Source: Kushneria avicenniae (GTDB taxonomy: Bacteria; Pseudomonadota; Gammaproteobacteria; Pseudomonadales; Halomonadaceae). From it: a DNA stretch of 64,000 nucleotides. A model generated the notes under the pieces. The model was not told the DNA's origin. It worked only from the letters and a program-made list of their open reading frames with translations, and did not search any database. Both the position numbers and the translations under genes were made by a program. Of the stretch, positions 17,199-26,577 are shown one piece after another; position 1 is the stretch's first letter; every line of letters starts with the position of its first letter. The stretch is taken from assembly GCF_900112585.1 (NCBI RefSeq), contig NZ_FOLY01000003.1, positions 434,001 to 498,000 on the forward strand. The letters are read 5' to 3'.

Positions 17199-18116
17199 AT
17201 GACTCTAACAGAACTTCGCTACATCGTAACCTTGGCCCAGGAGCGCCATTTCGGGCGCGCCGCCGAGCGTTGCTTCGTCTCCCAGCCGACCCTGTCGGTG
17301 GCGGTCAAGAAACTGGAGGAAGAGCTGGGCGTGGCGCTGTTCGAGCGCAGCAAGTCCACCGTCCAGGTGACCCCACTGGGTGAAAAGATCATCGAGCAGG
17401 CCAGTCGCGTGCTCGAACAGGCCGGCGCCATCAAGGAGCTGGCCAACGAGGGCAAGGACCAGCTCTCAAGCCCCCTGCGCGTCGGGGCCATTCACACCAT
17501 CGGCCCCTATCTCTTCCCGTATCTGATTCCAAGGCTCTCCGAGGAGGCCCCTCAGATGCCGCTCTACATCGAGGAGAACCTGACCGGTGAGCTTCGGCGC
17601 AAACTGCGCTCCGGCGAGCTGGATGTGATCATCGTGGCGCTGCCCTTTGCCGAGCCCGATGTCCTGACCAAGTCGCTCTATGATGAGCCCTTTGAAGTGC
17701 TGCTGCCGACCGGTCATCCCTGGCTTGATCGCAAGGAGATCGACCGCGAGGTCCTCCATGACGAGAAGATGCTGATGCTGGGCGAGGGCCACTGCTTCCG
17801 CGATCAGGTGCTCGAAGCCTGCCCGACCATCAAGGATCACGTCCATCAGCCCGGCAACACCCTGATAGCCGAAGGCGGCTCGCTGGAAACCATCCGCCAC
17901 ATGGTCGCCTCGGGGCTGGGTATTACCGTGGTACCACGTTCGGCCACCGACAGCGCTCACTACGCCCGCGGCGTGCTGGAGACGCGCCCCTTCAAGGACC
18001 CGGTACCAAGCCGCACCGTGGCGCTGGCCTGGCGGGCCAGCTTCCCGCGGCCCAAGGCGATCGATTCGATCACCCGCGCCATTCGCGCCTGTCAGCAGGC
18101 CACCGAATCACGATGA
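17199..18116 (+). CDS. oxyR: Hydrogen peroxide-sensing LysR regulator OxyR
   Basis: Protein of 305 residues. An N-terminal LysR helix-turn-helix (about 1-60, MTLTELRYIVTLAQERHFGR, then SQPTLSVAVKKLEEELG) precedes the regulatory domain. GEGHCFRDQVLEAC holds the two redox cysteines spaced as Cys199 and Cys208 of E. coli OxyR, which form a disulfide when peroxide is present and so activate catalase and peroxidase genes. The cysteines separate it from other LysR proteins. The ATG at 17199 is preferred because homologues start MT(L)TELRY. Its stop overlaps the start of recG by 4 bases (ATGA). Confidence 0.96.
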   Translation: MTLTELRYIVTLAQERHFGRAAERCFVSQPTLSVAVKKLEEELGVALFERSKSTVQVTPLGEKIIEQASRVLEQAGAIKELANEGKDQLSSPLRVGAIHTIGPYLFPYLIPRLSEEAPQMPLYIEENLTGELRRKLRSGELDVIIVALPFAEPDVLTKSLYDEPFEVLLPTGHPWLDRKEIDREVLHDEKMLMLGEGHCFRDQVLEACPTIKDHVHQPGNTLIAEGGSLETIRHMVASGLGITVVPRSATDSAHYARGVLETRPFKDPVPSRTVALAWRASFPRPKAIDSITRAIRACQQATESR

Positions 18117-20218
18117 GCACTGCCGTGACCCGGCCCGCCAGCGGCGCGACGGATCTCGATACGCTCAAGGGCGTGGGTCCGGCCATGCGCGAGCGCCTTG
18201 AGCGCCTTGGGCTGCAGGCGGCTGAAGACCTGCTCTTTCATCTGCCGCTGCGCTATCAGGACCGCACCCGGGTCACACCGATCGCAGGCCTGCGCGCCGG
18301 TCACGAAGCCGTCGTGGAAGGTGAGGTTACGGCCGCCGATGTGATTCAGGGGCGCCGGCGCAGCCTGCTGGTCCGCCTGCGCGACGGCTCGGGCATTCTG
18401 TCGCTGCGCTTTTTTCACTTTTCCCAGGCACAGACCACCCAGTTTGCCCGCGGCACCCGCCTGCGCCTGTTCGGTGAGGCCCGCTCCGGCAGTACCGGGC
18501 TCGAGATGTACCACCCCGAGTACCGGCTTTTAAAGGACGATACCGGCAAGGAGGTCGAGGAGACCCTCACGCCCGTCTACCCGACCACGGAAGGGCTGGC
18601 CCAGCCGCGGCTGCGCGCCCTGATTCGTCAGGCGTTTGAGCATCTCGACCAGGGCAGCCTCGCGCTCGAGGAGCTGATTCCCGAGTCGCTGCGCAGTCGC
18701 TTTCGCCTGCCCGCACTGCGCGAGTCGCTGGACTATCTGCACTTCCCGCCGCCGGATGCGCCGCTGGAAACGCTTGCCGAGGGGCACCACCCGGCCCAGC
18801 GACGGCTGGCGCTGGAGGAACTTCTAGCCCATCAGCTCAGTCTCTACCGCATTCGCCTGCGCATTCAGGAAGACGCTGCCCCCGCACTGCCCGCCAGCGG
18901 CGGTCTGGCGACCCGGTTTCTGACCCAGCTGCCGTTTTCGCTGACCGGAGCCCAGCGTCGCGTGCTGAGCGAGATCAGCGCCGACATCACGCAGACCATC
19001 CCCATGCTGCGCCTGGTGCAGGGCGATGTCGGCTCCGGCAAGACGGTCGTGGCCGCCATGGCCATGCTGCAGGCCGTCAGCGGCGGCTATCAGGCAGCGC
19101 TCATGGCGCCCACTGAACTGCTGGCCGAACAGCACTACAAGAGCCTCAAGCGCTGGTTCGAGCCGCTGGGCATCGAGGTGGCCTGGCTCTCGGGCAAGCT
19201 CAAGGGCAAGGCGCGGCTGGACGCCAAGACCCGGATCAGCGAAGGGCATGCCCGGGTCGTGGCCGGCACCCATGCGCTCTTTCAGGAAGATGTCCATTTT
19301 CATCGTCTGGGTCTGGCCGTCATCGACGAGCAGCACCGCTTTGGCGTGCATCAGCGCCTGGCGCTGCGCCAGAAGGGGGAGGTGAGCGGCACCACCCCGC
19401 ACCAGCTGATCATGACCGCCACCCCCATCCCGCGAACGCTGGCGATGAGCGCCTACGCCGATCTGGACGTCTCGGTGATCGACGAGCTGCCGCCCGGGCG
19501 CACGCCGGTCAAAACGATTGCGGTGTCCGACGAGCGGCGTGGCGAGGTGACCGAGCGCATTCGCAATGCCTGTCTCGAAGGGCGTCAGGTCTACTGGGTC
19601 TGTACCCTGATCGAGGAGTCCGAGGCGCTCACCTGCCAGGCCGCAGAGGTCACCCGCGATACCCTGACCGAGGCGCTGCCGGAGTTTCAGGTCGGGCTGG
19701 TGCACGGCCGCATGAAGGCCCAGGAAAAGGCCGAGGTGATGAACGCCTTTCGCGACGGCGAGGTGGATCTGCTGGTCGCCACCACGGTCATCGAGGTGGG
19801 CGTCGATGTGCCCAATGCCAGTCTGATGATTATCGAAAACCCCGAGCGCCTCGGGCTGGCCCAGCTGCATCAGCTCCGGGGCCGGGTCGGCCGCGGTACG
19901 GTGGAGAGCTTCTGCGTGCTGCTCTATCATCCGCCGCTGTCGGACACCTCCCGCGAGCGCCTGGCGGTACTGCGCGACTCCAGCGACGGCTTTCGCATCG
20001 CCGAGCGCGATCTGGAACTGCGCGGACCCGGCGAGGTGCTCGGCACCCGCCAGACCGGTCTGGTCGGCATGAAGATCGCCGATCTCACTCGCGACCGCGA
20101 CCTGCTCGACCCGGTGCGCGGTCTCACCCGCGCCATGCTGGATCAAACGCCCGAGTCGGTCGACCCCCTGATCCGCCGCTGGCTCGGCGAGGCCGCCGGC
20201 CAGTACGGGCAGGTGTAG
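18113..20218 (+). CDS. recG: ATP-dependent DNA helicase RecG
   Basis: Helicase of 701 residues that reverses stalled replication forks and moves branched DNA. A wedge/OB domain is at about 60-160. The motor domains follow with Walker A GDVGSGKTVVA, DEQHRFGVHQR (the DExQ-type box), TATPIPRTLA, and the late motifs ATTVIEVGVDVPNAS and GRVGRGTVES. The length is normal. Its ATG overlaps the oxyR stop, so oxyR and recG are one transcript and translationally coupled, linking oxidative stress sensing with fork repair. Confidence 0.96.
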   Translation: MSTAVTRPASGATDLDTLKGVGPAMRERLERLGLQAAEDLLFHLPLRYQDRTRVTPIAGLRAGHEAVVEGEVTAADVIQGRRRSLLVRLRDGSGILSLRFFHFSQAQTTQFARGTRLRLFGEARSGSTGLEMYHPEYRLLKDDTGKEVEETLTPVYPTTEGLAQPRLRALIRQAFEHLDQGSLALEELIPESLRSRFRLPALRESLDYLHFPPPDAPLETLAEGHHPAQRRLALEELLAHQLSLYRIRLRIQEDAAPALPASGGLATRFLTQLPFSLTGAQRRVLSEISADITQTIPMLRLVQGDVGSGKTVVAAMAMLQAVSGGYQAALMAPTELLAEQHYKSLKRWFEPLGIEVAWLSGKLKGKARLDAKTRISEGHARVVAGTHALFQEDVHFHRLGLAVIDEQHRFGVHQRLALRQKGEVSGTTPHQLIMTATPIPRTLAMSAYADLDVSVIDELPPGRTPVKTIAVSDERRGEVTERIRNACLEGRQVYWVCTLIEESEALTCQAAEVTRDTLTEALPEFQVGLVHGRMKAQEKAEVMNAFRDGEVDLLVATTVIEVGVDVPNASLMIIENPERLGLAQLHQLRGRVGRGTVESFCVLLYHPPLSDTSRERLAVLRDSSDGFRIAERDLELRGPGEVLGTRQTGLVGMKIADLTRDRDLLDPVRGLTRAMLDQTPESVDPLIRRWLGEAAGQYGQV

Positions 20219-20324
20219 GCCGGTTGCTCCAGTTACGGATCGCGCGCCCATGCGCGACCGGCTGGCCTACACTGAAAGCAGTCCTGACGCCTTTTCCAAT
20301 GCCGGGGATGCGAACCATACACCC

Positions 20325-21173
20325 ATGACCTCGACCTTTCTGCGTGACGCCATGATCGAGCGCCTGGGCCAGGCGCGTACCGATCAGAATCCCGGGCCCT
20401 TTCCCCGTGACGGGCTGGTCAGAAACCTGCACGGCGATTTCACGCCGATGATGTGCGGCGGTATCAGCGCGCTGCTTTTACAGATGCTGCATCCGCTGGC
20501 GCTGGCCGGTATCTGGGACCATTCGCGCTTTCGCGAGGACATGATCGGGCGGCTCAGGCGCACCAGCGATTTCATCGCCACCACAAGCTTTGGCACCTTT
20601 GAGCAGGCCGAAACGGCGATTGCACGCGTGCGTCGGGTGCATGAGTACGTGAAGGGTCACGCCACCGACGGCCGCCCCTACGCCGCCGATGATCCCGACC
20701 TGCTGGTATGGGTGCACGTGGCCGAAATGAGCCGCTTCATGGCCGGGCATCTGCGCTATCGCAATCCACAGATGAGTCACGCTGACCAGGACCGCTATTT
20801 CTTCGAGACCGCCTGCATCGCCGAGGCACTCGGTGCACGCAACGTGCCGGACAGTCGCGCGGCGGTGGAGGAGTATCTTGCGCGGACGCGCCCTGAGCTG
20901 ATCTGTGATGCACGCACCCGGGAGGTCATTCAGGTGCTGCTTGATGCGCCGCCGCGCAATCTCGTGCTGCGCCCGGCCGGGGCGCTCTTTATGCAGGCGG
21001 GGATCGATCTGCTTCCTGACTGGGCCAGCGAGATGCTGGGACTAAACATGTCACGCCTCAAGCGGCAGGCGGTGCGCACCGGTATCAAGAGCGCGATGCC
21101 GATGATCAGCAAGGCAGTGCGCAGCGGTGCCTACCGCCGCGCGCTGGAACGACTGCAGAGCGCGAAAAAATGA
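20325..21173 (+). CDS. DUF2236 (MpaB-family oxygenase-like) protein
   Basis: Protein of about 282 residues (MTSTFLRDAMIERLGQ). It matches the pattern of the DUF2236/MpaB family: an early GGISALLLQMLHPLALAGI, then WVHVAEMSRFMAGHLRYRN and EYLARTRPEL. Characterised relatives are heme-dependent oxygenases, but the function of most members is unknown. A GTG- or ATG-type start at 20250 would add 25 residues; 20325 gives the shorter form, and no strong ribosome binding site decides between them. It stands alone between recG and a LysE exporter gene, convergent with the latter. Confidence 0.75.
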   Translation: MTSTFLRDAMIERLGQARTDQNPGPFPRDGLVRNLHGDFTPMMCGGISALLLQMLHPLALAGIWDHSRFREDMIGRLRRTSDFIATTSFGTFEQAETAIARVRRVHEYVKGHATDGRPYAADDPDLLVWVHVAEMSRFMAGHLRYRNPQMSHADQDRYFFETACIAEALGARNVPDSRAAVEEYLARTRPELICDARTREVIQVLLDAPPRNLVLRPAGALFMQAGIDLLPDWASEMLGLNMSRLKRQAVRTGIKSAMPMISKAVRSGAYRRALERLQSAKK

Positions 21174-21194
21174 GCTTTCTACGTCGATTCAGGT

Positions 21195-21815
21195 TTACGC
21201 CTGGCCGGACGATGTCATCAAAGGCAACCAGACATGCTCCCAGCCCATGGACAGCGCCACGCCGACCAGCAGCGCTGCCATGACCAGATTGATCCCCTTG
21301 AGCACCCGAGCACTCTCCAGCCGACGTCCCATGATCGCGCCAAGCACGGCATAGCTGCCCGGGGCACCCACGGCCAGCGCCGCCAGTCCGAGCGACCAGA
21401 TGATCAGCCCTGCGCCGTGAATGCCGGCGGCCGGAAATTGCAGGGTGGCAATCGGCAGCGTGGCCACCACGCCCTTGGGATTGCCCAGCTGCATGAATAG
21501 CCCGTCGCGGAAGGTCATCACGCGCGGCGTGCTGGCAAGCGCGTTTGGATCGATGCTGGCGCGCGCGATTTTAACGGCGAGATAGAGGATATAGCCGCAC
21601 CCCAGCGCCCCGAAGACGATCAGCACACCCGGTTTGACCCAGGCCGCGCCGGCGAGGCCGAACAGCATAAAGAGGATCAGCATGGCCAGCCCCACGCCCA
21701 GATAGTAACCGATGGCGCGTCGGGCCTGACCGTGCAGACCCATGTTGAGGCCGAGCAGATTCACGGGCCCGGGCGAATACATGATGCCCAGGGCATAAAC
21801 GATGATGGCAAGCAT
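21195..21815 (-). CDS. LysE-family amino acid exporter
   Basis: Inner-membrane protein of 206 residues with about six hydrophobic segments. YSPGPVNLLGLNMGLHGQ carries the family GPVN/GPxN signature near residue 15. It lies 15 bases downstream of the AraC-type regulator on the same strand, so the two are probably one operon. That regulator-exporter pairing is common for amino acid efflux. The transported amino acid is not predictable here. Confidence 0.85.
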   Translation of the reverse strand: MLAIIVYALGIMYSPGPVNLLGLNMGLHGQARRAIGYYLGVGLAMLILFMLFGLAGAAWVKPGVLIVFGALGCGYILYLAVKIARASIDPNALASTPRVMTFRDGLFMQLGNPKGVVATLPIATLQFPAAGIHGAGLIIWSLGLAALAVGAPGSYAVLGAIMGRRLESARVLKGINLVMAALLVGVALSMGWEHVWLPLMTSSGQA

Positions 21816-21830
21816 GATGGACGTTCCGAA

Positions 21831-22664
21831 TCAGTGGGCAAGGCTTTGCTGATATTGAAAGGGCGTGACACCGTGGATGCGCTTGAAGCGGCGGTTGAAG
21901 TGGCTGTGATCGGCAAAGCCATAACGCAGGGCCACGTCACCGGGCGTGGCACCTGCTTCCAGCGCGCCTCTTGCGGCATCGATGCGGCAACTGATCACGT
22001 ACTGGTGCGGGGTCATGCCGAACTGCGCCCGGAAAAGGCGCAGAAAGTGATAGCGGGACAGGTTCGCGGCAGCACTGATGCGCTCAAGCGACAGCTCCTG
22101 ATCGAGATGGGCCCGGATATAGTCACAGGCACGCATCAGCAGCCGGTCGGGCCGGGAGGCGGCCGGTGAGACGGTCTGATAGCGCCCGGCGCGCTGCGTC
22201 ATCCGGGTAGCGATCCGGCCGAGCAGATGCTCCTGATCGATCCGGCTGCCGATGCCGCCCTGTACCAGACGCGACAGCGCCAGGATGGTATCGCGCAGGA
22301 CCGGGTCCGTGATCAGCGTTTGCGGACTTGAAAGGCTGCCGGCCTGTTCGTCGCCGGCGGCCGCGGCAAACATCGGCGCCAGCGTGTCGGGGGAAACATA
22401 GGTCATGACGTAGTCCAGGCGGTGGTCGCCGCCGGACTCGCCGTCATGGGGCTGTTCGGGGTTAAAAAAGATCACGCTGCCCGGCGGGTTGCGGTGGTAA
22501 GCGCCGGCACTGAAGAAGTCCTGCCGCCCGGCCAGCGTCACGCCGAAGGCATACTCCGTATGGGCGTGGCGGTCATAGCGAAAATCACTGATCGAGGCAC
22601 TGAGTACCTTGAGCGTCGGCACATGCCGACTGCTGGAAAACTGAAACTCGAACGCGCTGTTCAT
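21831..22664 (-). CDS. AraC-family transcriptional regulator with cupin sensor
   Basis: Protein of 277 residues. The N-terminal AraC-type cupin domain includes YAFGVTLAGRQDFFSAGAYH, then PPGSVIFFNPEQPHDG. The C-terminal DNA-binding domain (about 175-275) has two helix-turn-helix motifs, the first in RISAAANLSRYHFLRLFRAQ, the second in PGDVALRYGFADHSHFNRRF, ending KRIHGVTPFQYQ. It is followed 15 bases on by a LysE exporter and probably controls it. The ligand is unknown, most likely an amino acid. Confidence 0.88.
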   Translation of the reverse strand: MNSAFEFQFSSSRHVPTLKVLSASISDFRYDRHAHTEYAFGVTLAGRQDFFSAGAYHRNPPGSVIFFNPEQPHDGESGGDHRLDYVMTYVSPDTLAPMFAAAAGDEQAGSLSSPQTLITDPVLRDTILALSRLVQGGIGSRIDQEHLLGRIATRMTQRAGRYQTVSPAASRPDRLLMRACDYIRAHLDQELSLERISAAANLSRYHFLRLFRAQFGMTPHQYVISCRIDAARGALEAGATPGDVALRYGFADHSHFNRRFKRIHGVTPFQYQQSLAH

Positions 22665-22751
22665 CGCGGCTCTCCCGAAGCGTCACCTTCAAAGCGTAAA
22701 CGCATCGCCCGTCCTGCAGCTTGAACGTTATTGCTCACCTGTACCGACGCC

Positions 22752-23651
22752 TCACGCGGGCGCGGTCAGCTCGTGGCGTAGCCACGCCGCCAGCGCCTCG
22801 CCGCTGTGGCGCGGCGTACCACGGGCCAGCAGCAGACAGAGCCGGGCATCGGTCTCGACAAACCCCCAGGGGGCCACCAGCCGACCGCTTTTAAGATCGC
22901 CCTCGATCACCAGACGCGGCGCAATCGCCACGCCCAAACCCGCCAGCGCCGCCTCCAGCAGATAATAGAGATGCTCAAAACTCTGACCCGCCTGTCGAGC
23001 CCGTGTCAGCGCCTCGCGCTCAACCCCCCGGGCCTGACCCCACTGCGGCCAGGCCTGGGGGCGTGAGGCGGTTTCCAGAATCGTCTCCTCCAGCAGCGCC
23101 TCGACCGGTCGCCCGGTCAGTCGGGCCGCGATATCAGGGGCGGCAACCGCGCCGATGGTCTCGGCGGCGATCTCGATGACCTGCCGATCAGAAGGCCAGG
23201 GGGGCGCGATGAAGGCCAGCGCTGCGCTGATGTCATTGCGCCCTGGGTCGGGCTCGCCGTCGCTGGCCAGCACGTTGAGTCTCAGCGCCGGCAGCTCCCG
23301 GTGCAGACGGTCCAGCCGCGGAATCAGCCAGCGCGCCAGCAGGCTGCCCGGACAGGCCAGCGTAAAGGGGGCATCCTCGATGTCGCGACTCAGGGCCCGA
23401 CAGCTCGCCCGCAGCACGGTGAAGGCTTCACTGACCCCGGCCTGGAGCTGGCGGCCGTGACGACTCAGCACCAGACCGCGCCCGGCACGCTCGAACAGTG
23501 ACGTCTCGAAATGTGCCTCCAGCGCACGAATCTGGCGGCTGACGGCGCCATGGGTAACACTCAGCTCCTGAGCCGCCAGTGTGACGCTGCCCAGGCGTGC
23601 AGCGGCTTCAAAGGCTTTCAGGGCGTTGAGCGGTGGCAGCGATTCCGGCAT
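22752..23651 (-). CDS. LysR-family regulator, probable TrpI-type activator of trpBA
   Basis: Protein of about 299 residues starting MPESLPPLNALKAFEAAARL, with an N-terminal winged helix (SVTLAAQELSVTHGAVSRQIRALE). This opening is typical of GcvA/TrpI-like LysR proteins. It is divergent from trpB with about 137 bases between the starts, the same arrangement as trpI-trpBA in pseudomonads, where TrpI activates trpBA in response to indoleglycerol phosphate. The TrpI assignment is inferred from position; GcvA-like regulators have similar sequences. An in-frame ATG at 23672 is an alternative start. Confidence 0.7.
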   Translation of the reverse strand: MPESLPPLNALKAFEAAARLGSVTLAAQELSVTHGAVSRQIRALEAHFETSLFERAGRGLVLSRHGRQLQAGVSEAFTVLRASCRALSRDIEDAPFTLACPGSLLARWLIPRLDRLHRELPALRLNVLASDGEPDPGRNDISAALAFIAPPWPSDRQVIEIAAETIGAVAAPDIAARLTGRPVEALLEETILETASRPQAWPQWGQARGVEREALTRARQAGQSFEHLYYLLEAALAGLGVAIAPRLVIEGDLKSGRLVAPWGFVETDARLCLLLARGTPRHSGEALAAWLRHELTAPA

Positions 23652-23788
23652 GGTAATGTGAGTTTTTCTCAAGTGTCATTGCAGATTTATCGATGTTAAC
23701 CCACGCATCGAGCTGGCACGATAGACACATCATCGAGACACCCCATCGATACCCGTTACCGATGCTTGTGACGTACAGGGAGATCACC

Positions 23789-25117
23789 ATGTCGTCTGCT
23801 ACTGATACCACCAAACGCTTCTCGCAGGGACCGAACGCCGACGGTTTCTACGGCGATTTCGGCGGCCGCTTCGTGGCCGAAACCCTGATGCCCCTGATTC
23901 TCGAACTCGAGGAAGCCTGGGAGTGGTCACGTACCGATGAGGCCTTTCGCCGCGAGCTGGAGGGCTACCAGCGCGACTACATCGGCCGGGCTACGCCGCT
24001 GTATTACGCCGAGCGCCTGACCGAGCATCTGGGCGGTGCAAAGATCTATTTCAAGCGCGAGGATCTCAATCACACCGGCGCGCACAAGATCAACAACTGC
24101 ATCGGCCAGATCCTGCTGGCCCGCAAGATGGGCAAGAAGCGCATCATCGCCGAGACCGGCGCCGGCATGCACGGCGTGGCCACCGCCACCGTGGCGGCGC
24201 GCTTCGGCATGGAATGCGTGATCTACATGGGCGCCACCGACATCGAGCGCCAGCAGCCCAACGTCTTTCGCATGAAGCTGCTGGGCGCCGAGGTCATTCC
24301 GGTCGAATCCGGCACCGGCACGCTCAAGGACGCCATGAACGAGGCGCTGCGCGACTGGGTTACCAATGTGGATTCCACCTTCTATCTGATCGGCACGGTG
24401 GCGGGGCCGCACCCCTATCCGGCCATGGTCCGTGATTTCCAGTCGGTGATCGGGCGCGAAACCCGCGAACAGATGCTGGAGAAGGAAGGGCGCCTGCCGG
24501 ACACGCTGATGGCCTGCATCGGTGGTGGCTCCAACGCCATGGGGCTTTTTCACCCGATGCTGGATGATGAAAGCGTCCACATGATCGGCGTCGAAGCCGC
24601 CGGTCACGGCATCGAGACCGGCGAACACGCCGCGAGCCTCAACGGCGGCGAGCCGGGCGTGCTGCACGGCAATCGCACCTTCCTGCTGCAAAGCGTTGAC
24701 GGCCAGATCACCGATGCCCACTCGGTTTCGGCCGGTCTGGACTATCCCGGCATTGGCCCCGAGCACGCCTGGCTGCACACCCAGAAGCGCGTCGAGTATG
24801 TCTCGATCACCGACAGTGAAGCGATCGAGGCCTTCAAGCTGTGCTGTGAACTTGAAGGCATCATTCCGGCGCTGGAGTCGGCGCACTCACTGGCGCATCT
24901 GAGAAAGATCGCTCCTGATCTGCCGAGTGATCATCTGATCGTGCTCAACATGAGCGGGCGCGGCGACAAGGACATGGCCAGCGTGGCCAACTGGCTCGAG
25001 CAGCACGGTGATACCGACAAACTGCCCAACACCACGGTAGAGGCCGCCGAGCCCGGCCGGATCGATGACATGCAGCCGCCGCACGATGTGGCGAAGAAAA
25101 CCGGGGAGACCGAATAA
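23789..25117 (+). CDS. trpB: Tryptophan synthase beta chain
   Basis: Protein of 442 residues catalysing the last step of tryptophan synthesis, indole plus serine to tryptophan, with [13 protein letters not shown] carries the PLP lysine, [14 protein letters not shown] the catalytic Glu region, and GGGSNAMG the phosphate-binding loop. The C-terminus is extended by about 35 charged residues relative to short versions. The ATG at 23789 has AGGGAGATC upstream; an ATG at 23693 would add an unlikely 32 residues. Its stop overlaps the trpA start by one base. Confidence 0.96.
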   Translation: MSSATDTTKRFSQGPNADGFYGDFGGRFVAETLMPLILELEEAWEWSRTDEAFRRELEGYQRDYIGRATPLYYAERLTEHLGGAKIYFKREDLNHTGAHKINNCIGQILLARKMGKKRIIAETGAGMHGVATATVAARFGMECVIYMGATDIERQQPNVFRMKLLGAEVIPVESGTGTLKDAMNEALRDWVTNVDSTFYLIGTVAGPHPYPAMVRDFQSVIGRETREQMLEKEGRLPDTLMACIGGGSNAMGLFHPMLDDESVHMIGVEAAGHGIETGEHAASLNGGEPGVLHGNRTFLLQSVDGQITDAHSVSAGLDYPGIGPEHAWLHTQKRVEYVSITDSEAIEAFKLCCELEGIIPALESAHSLAHLRKIAPDLPSDHLIVLNMSGRGDKDMASVANWLEQHGDTDKLPNTTVEAAEPGRIDDMQPPHDVAKKTGETE

Positions 25118-25938
25118 TGGCCACACGTATTACGCGCCGCCTCGAAGCGCTCAAGGCTGAAGATCGTGCGGCGCTGGTCACCTTTACCATGGCCGGCGAC
25201 CCGAACTATCAGGCCTCGCTCGATACGCTCAAGGGGCTGCCGGGCGCCGGTGCCGACATCATCGAGCTGGGCATGCCGTTCACCGACCCGATGGCCGACG
25301 GCCCGTCGATCCAGAAGGCCGCCCTGCGCGCGCTGAAGGGGCAGCACACCCAACAGAAAACGCTCGAGATGGTGCGCGAGTTTCGTCGCGAGGATCAGGA
25401 CACGCCCATCGTGCTGATGGGGTATTACAACCCCATCTATCGCTACGGTGTCGAACGGTTTCTGAAGGACGCCTCGGAGGCGGGCATCGACGGGCTGATC
25501 GTGGTGGACCTGCCGCCGGAGCATGACGGTGAGCTGTGCCTGCCGGCGGCGCGTGCTGGTATCGATTTCATTCGTCTGGCCACGCCCACCACCGATGACA
25601 AGCGCCTGCCGCGGGTGCTGGAAAACACCTCGGGCTTTATCTACTACGTCTCGGTGGCCGGGGTGACGGGGGCTGCCGCGCCCACGCCGGAGAGCGTCGA
25701 GCGCTCGATCACACGCATCCGCGCCCATACCGAACTGCCGATTGCGGTGGGCTTTGGCATTCGAAGCGCCGAGCAGGCAGCCAGTATCGGCCGTTTTGCC
25801 GATGCCGTGGTGGTCGGATCAGCGCTGATCAGTTGCATCGAACATGCCGACAGTGTCGATGCCGGCACCCGGGCCGTGCACGCGCTGGTGCGCGAACTCT
25901 CCGAGGGTGTCAGGCACGCGCGAAAGGCCACGGCCTGA
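25117..25938 (+). CDS. trpA: Tryptophan synthase alpha chain
   Basis: Protein of 273 residues cleaving indole-3-glycerol phosphate to indole, which is channelled to Trp[20 protein letters not shown] carries the catalytic Glu and Asp pair, and [10 protein letters not shown] and [10 protein letters not shown] are the phosphate-binding loops. The start overlaps the trpB stop by one base (TAATG), ensuring coupled and balanced synthesis. The other trp genes are not in the window. Confidence 0.96.
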   Translation: MATRITRRLEALKAEDRAALVTFTMAGDPNYQASLDTLKGLPGAGADIIELGMPFTDPMADGPSIQKAALRALKGQHTQQKTLEMVREFRREDQDTPIVLMGYYNPIYRYGVERFLKDASEAGIDGLIVVDLPPEHDGELCLPAARAGIDFIRLATPTTDDKRLPRVLENTSGFIYYVSVAGVTGAAAPTPESVERSITRIRAHTELPIAVGFGIRSAEQAASIGRFADAVVVGSALISCIEHADSVDAGTRAVHALVRELSEGVRHARKATA

Positions 25939-25946
25939 CAAAACAA

Positions 25947-25972
25947 CACCGGCTGCCCTGGGGCAGCCGGTG
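25947..25972. terminator. Terminator-like hairpin after trpA
   Basis: CACCGGCTGCCC (25947-25958) and GGGCAGCCGGTG (25961-25972) form a perfect 12-bp stem, probably with a four-base loop. It lies between the convergent ends of trpA and the HU gene. There is no T tract on the trpA side. Confidence 0.65.
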
Positions 25973-26001
25973 ATATCAACGCCGTCATTCCGTGACAGGA
26001 A

Positions 26002-26277
26002 TTATTTGGAAACGGCGTCCTTGAGACCCTTGCCGGCCTTGAACGCAACGTTCTTGCTGGCAGGGATCTGGATTTCCTTGCCGGTCTGCGGATTCTTGCC
26101 GGTACGTGCAGCGCGCTCGCGTACGGTGAAGGTGCCAAATCCGATCAGAGTGACATCTTCGCCTCGGGCCACACTGCGGGTAATCTCGTCGAGTACGACG
26201 TTGAGTACCTGACCTGCCTTGTCCTTTGAAAGATCCGCCTGCTCGGCAATGGCCGCGGCGAGTTCTGGTTTGCGCAT
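26002..26277 (-). CDS. hupB: DNA-binding protein HU
   Basis: Histone-like protein of 91 residues that bends DNA and compacts the nucleoid as a dimer. MRKPELAAAIAEQADLSKD, GEDVTLIGFGTFTVRERAAR and the arm tip RTGKNPQTGKEIQIPA (with the intercalating Pro) are classical. It could be HU-alpha or HU-beta; hupB is the working name. AGGAGG lies just upstream of the ATG. It is convergent with trpA. Confidence 0.9.
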   Translation of the reverse strand: MRKPELAAAIAEQADLSKDKAGQVLNVVLDEITRSVARGEDVTLIGFGTFTVRERAARTGKNPQTGKEIQIPASKNVAFKAGKGLKDAVSK

Positions 26278-26518
26278 AACGCCTCCTGGTTGGGCAATAA
26301 CATGGCGATTTTTTGGTGCCGCCCATTGTTATATCGAATTCGCACACTGCAAGCGGGTGTGCGAAGGGTCGCTCACTGCCCTGCACCAGCGCCATGAGGC
26401 CGGCCTTGCAGGGCGAACACTGTTCGACGGGCCTAGACTAGCAACGCCGCCCCGCTTCACGCCAGCCAAAACTGCACAAAATGGCACTTTGTGGCGTTTA
26501 TCCGGCCTAATGGATGAT

Positions 26519-26541
26519 ATTTTTACCCTTCGGGTACAAAA
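26519..26541. terminator. Small hairpin upstream of ubiC
   Basis: TTTTTACCC and GGGTACAAAAA pair around the loop TTC with one bulged C, flanked by T and A runs. It sits just upstream of the ubiC start, in the gap between divergent HU and ubiC. It may be a weak bidirectional terminator or a leader hairpin. Confidence 0.35.
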
Positions 26542-26577
26542 AGATACTCGATGGTCCCCTTTTCGGATGTTGCATTC

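Noticed and set aside
26277-26345. Sigma-70 promoter before the HU gene
   Set aside because: A TTGCAG and TATAAC pair is present but the 13-base spacing is too short.
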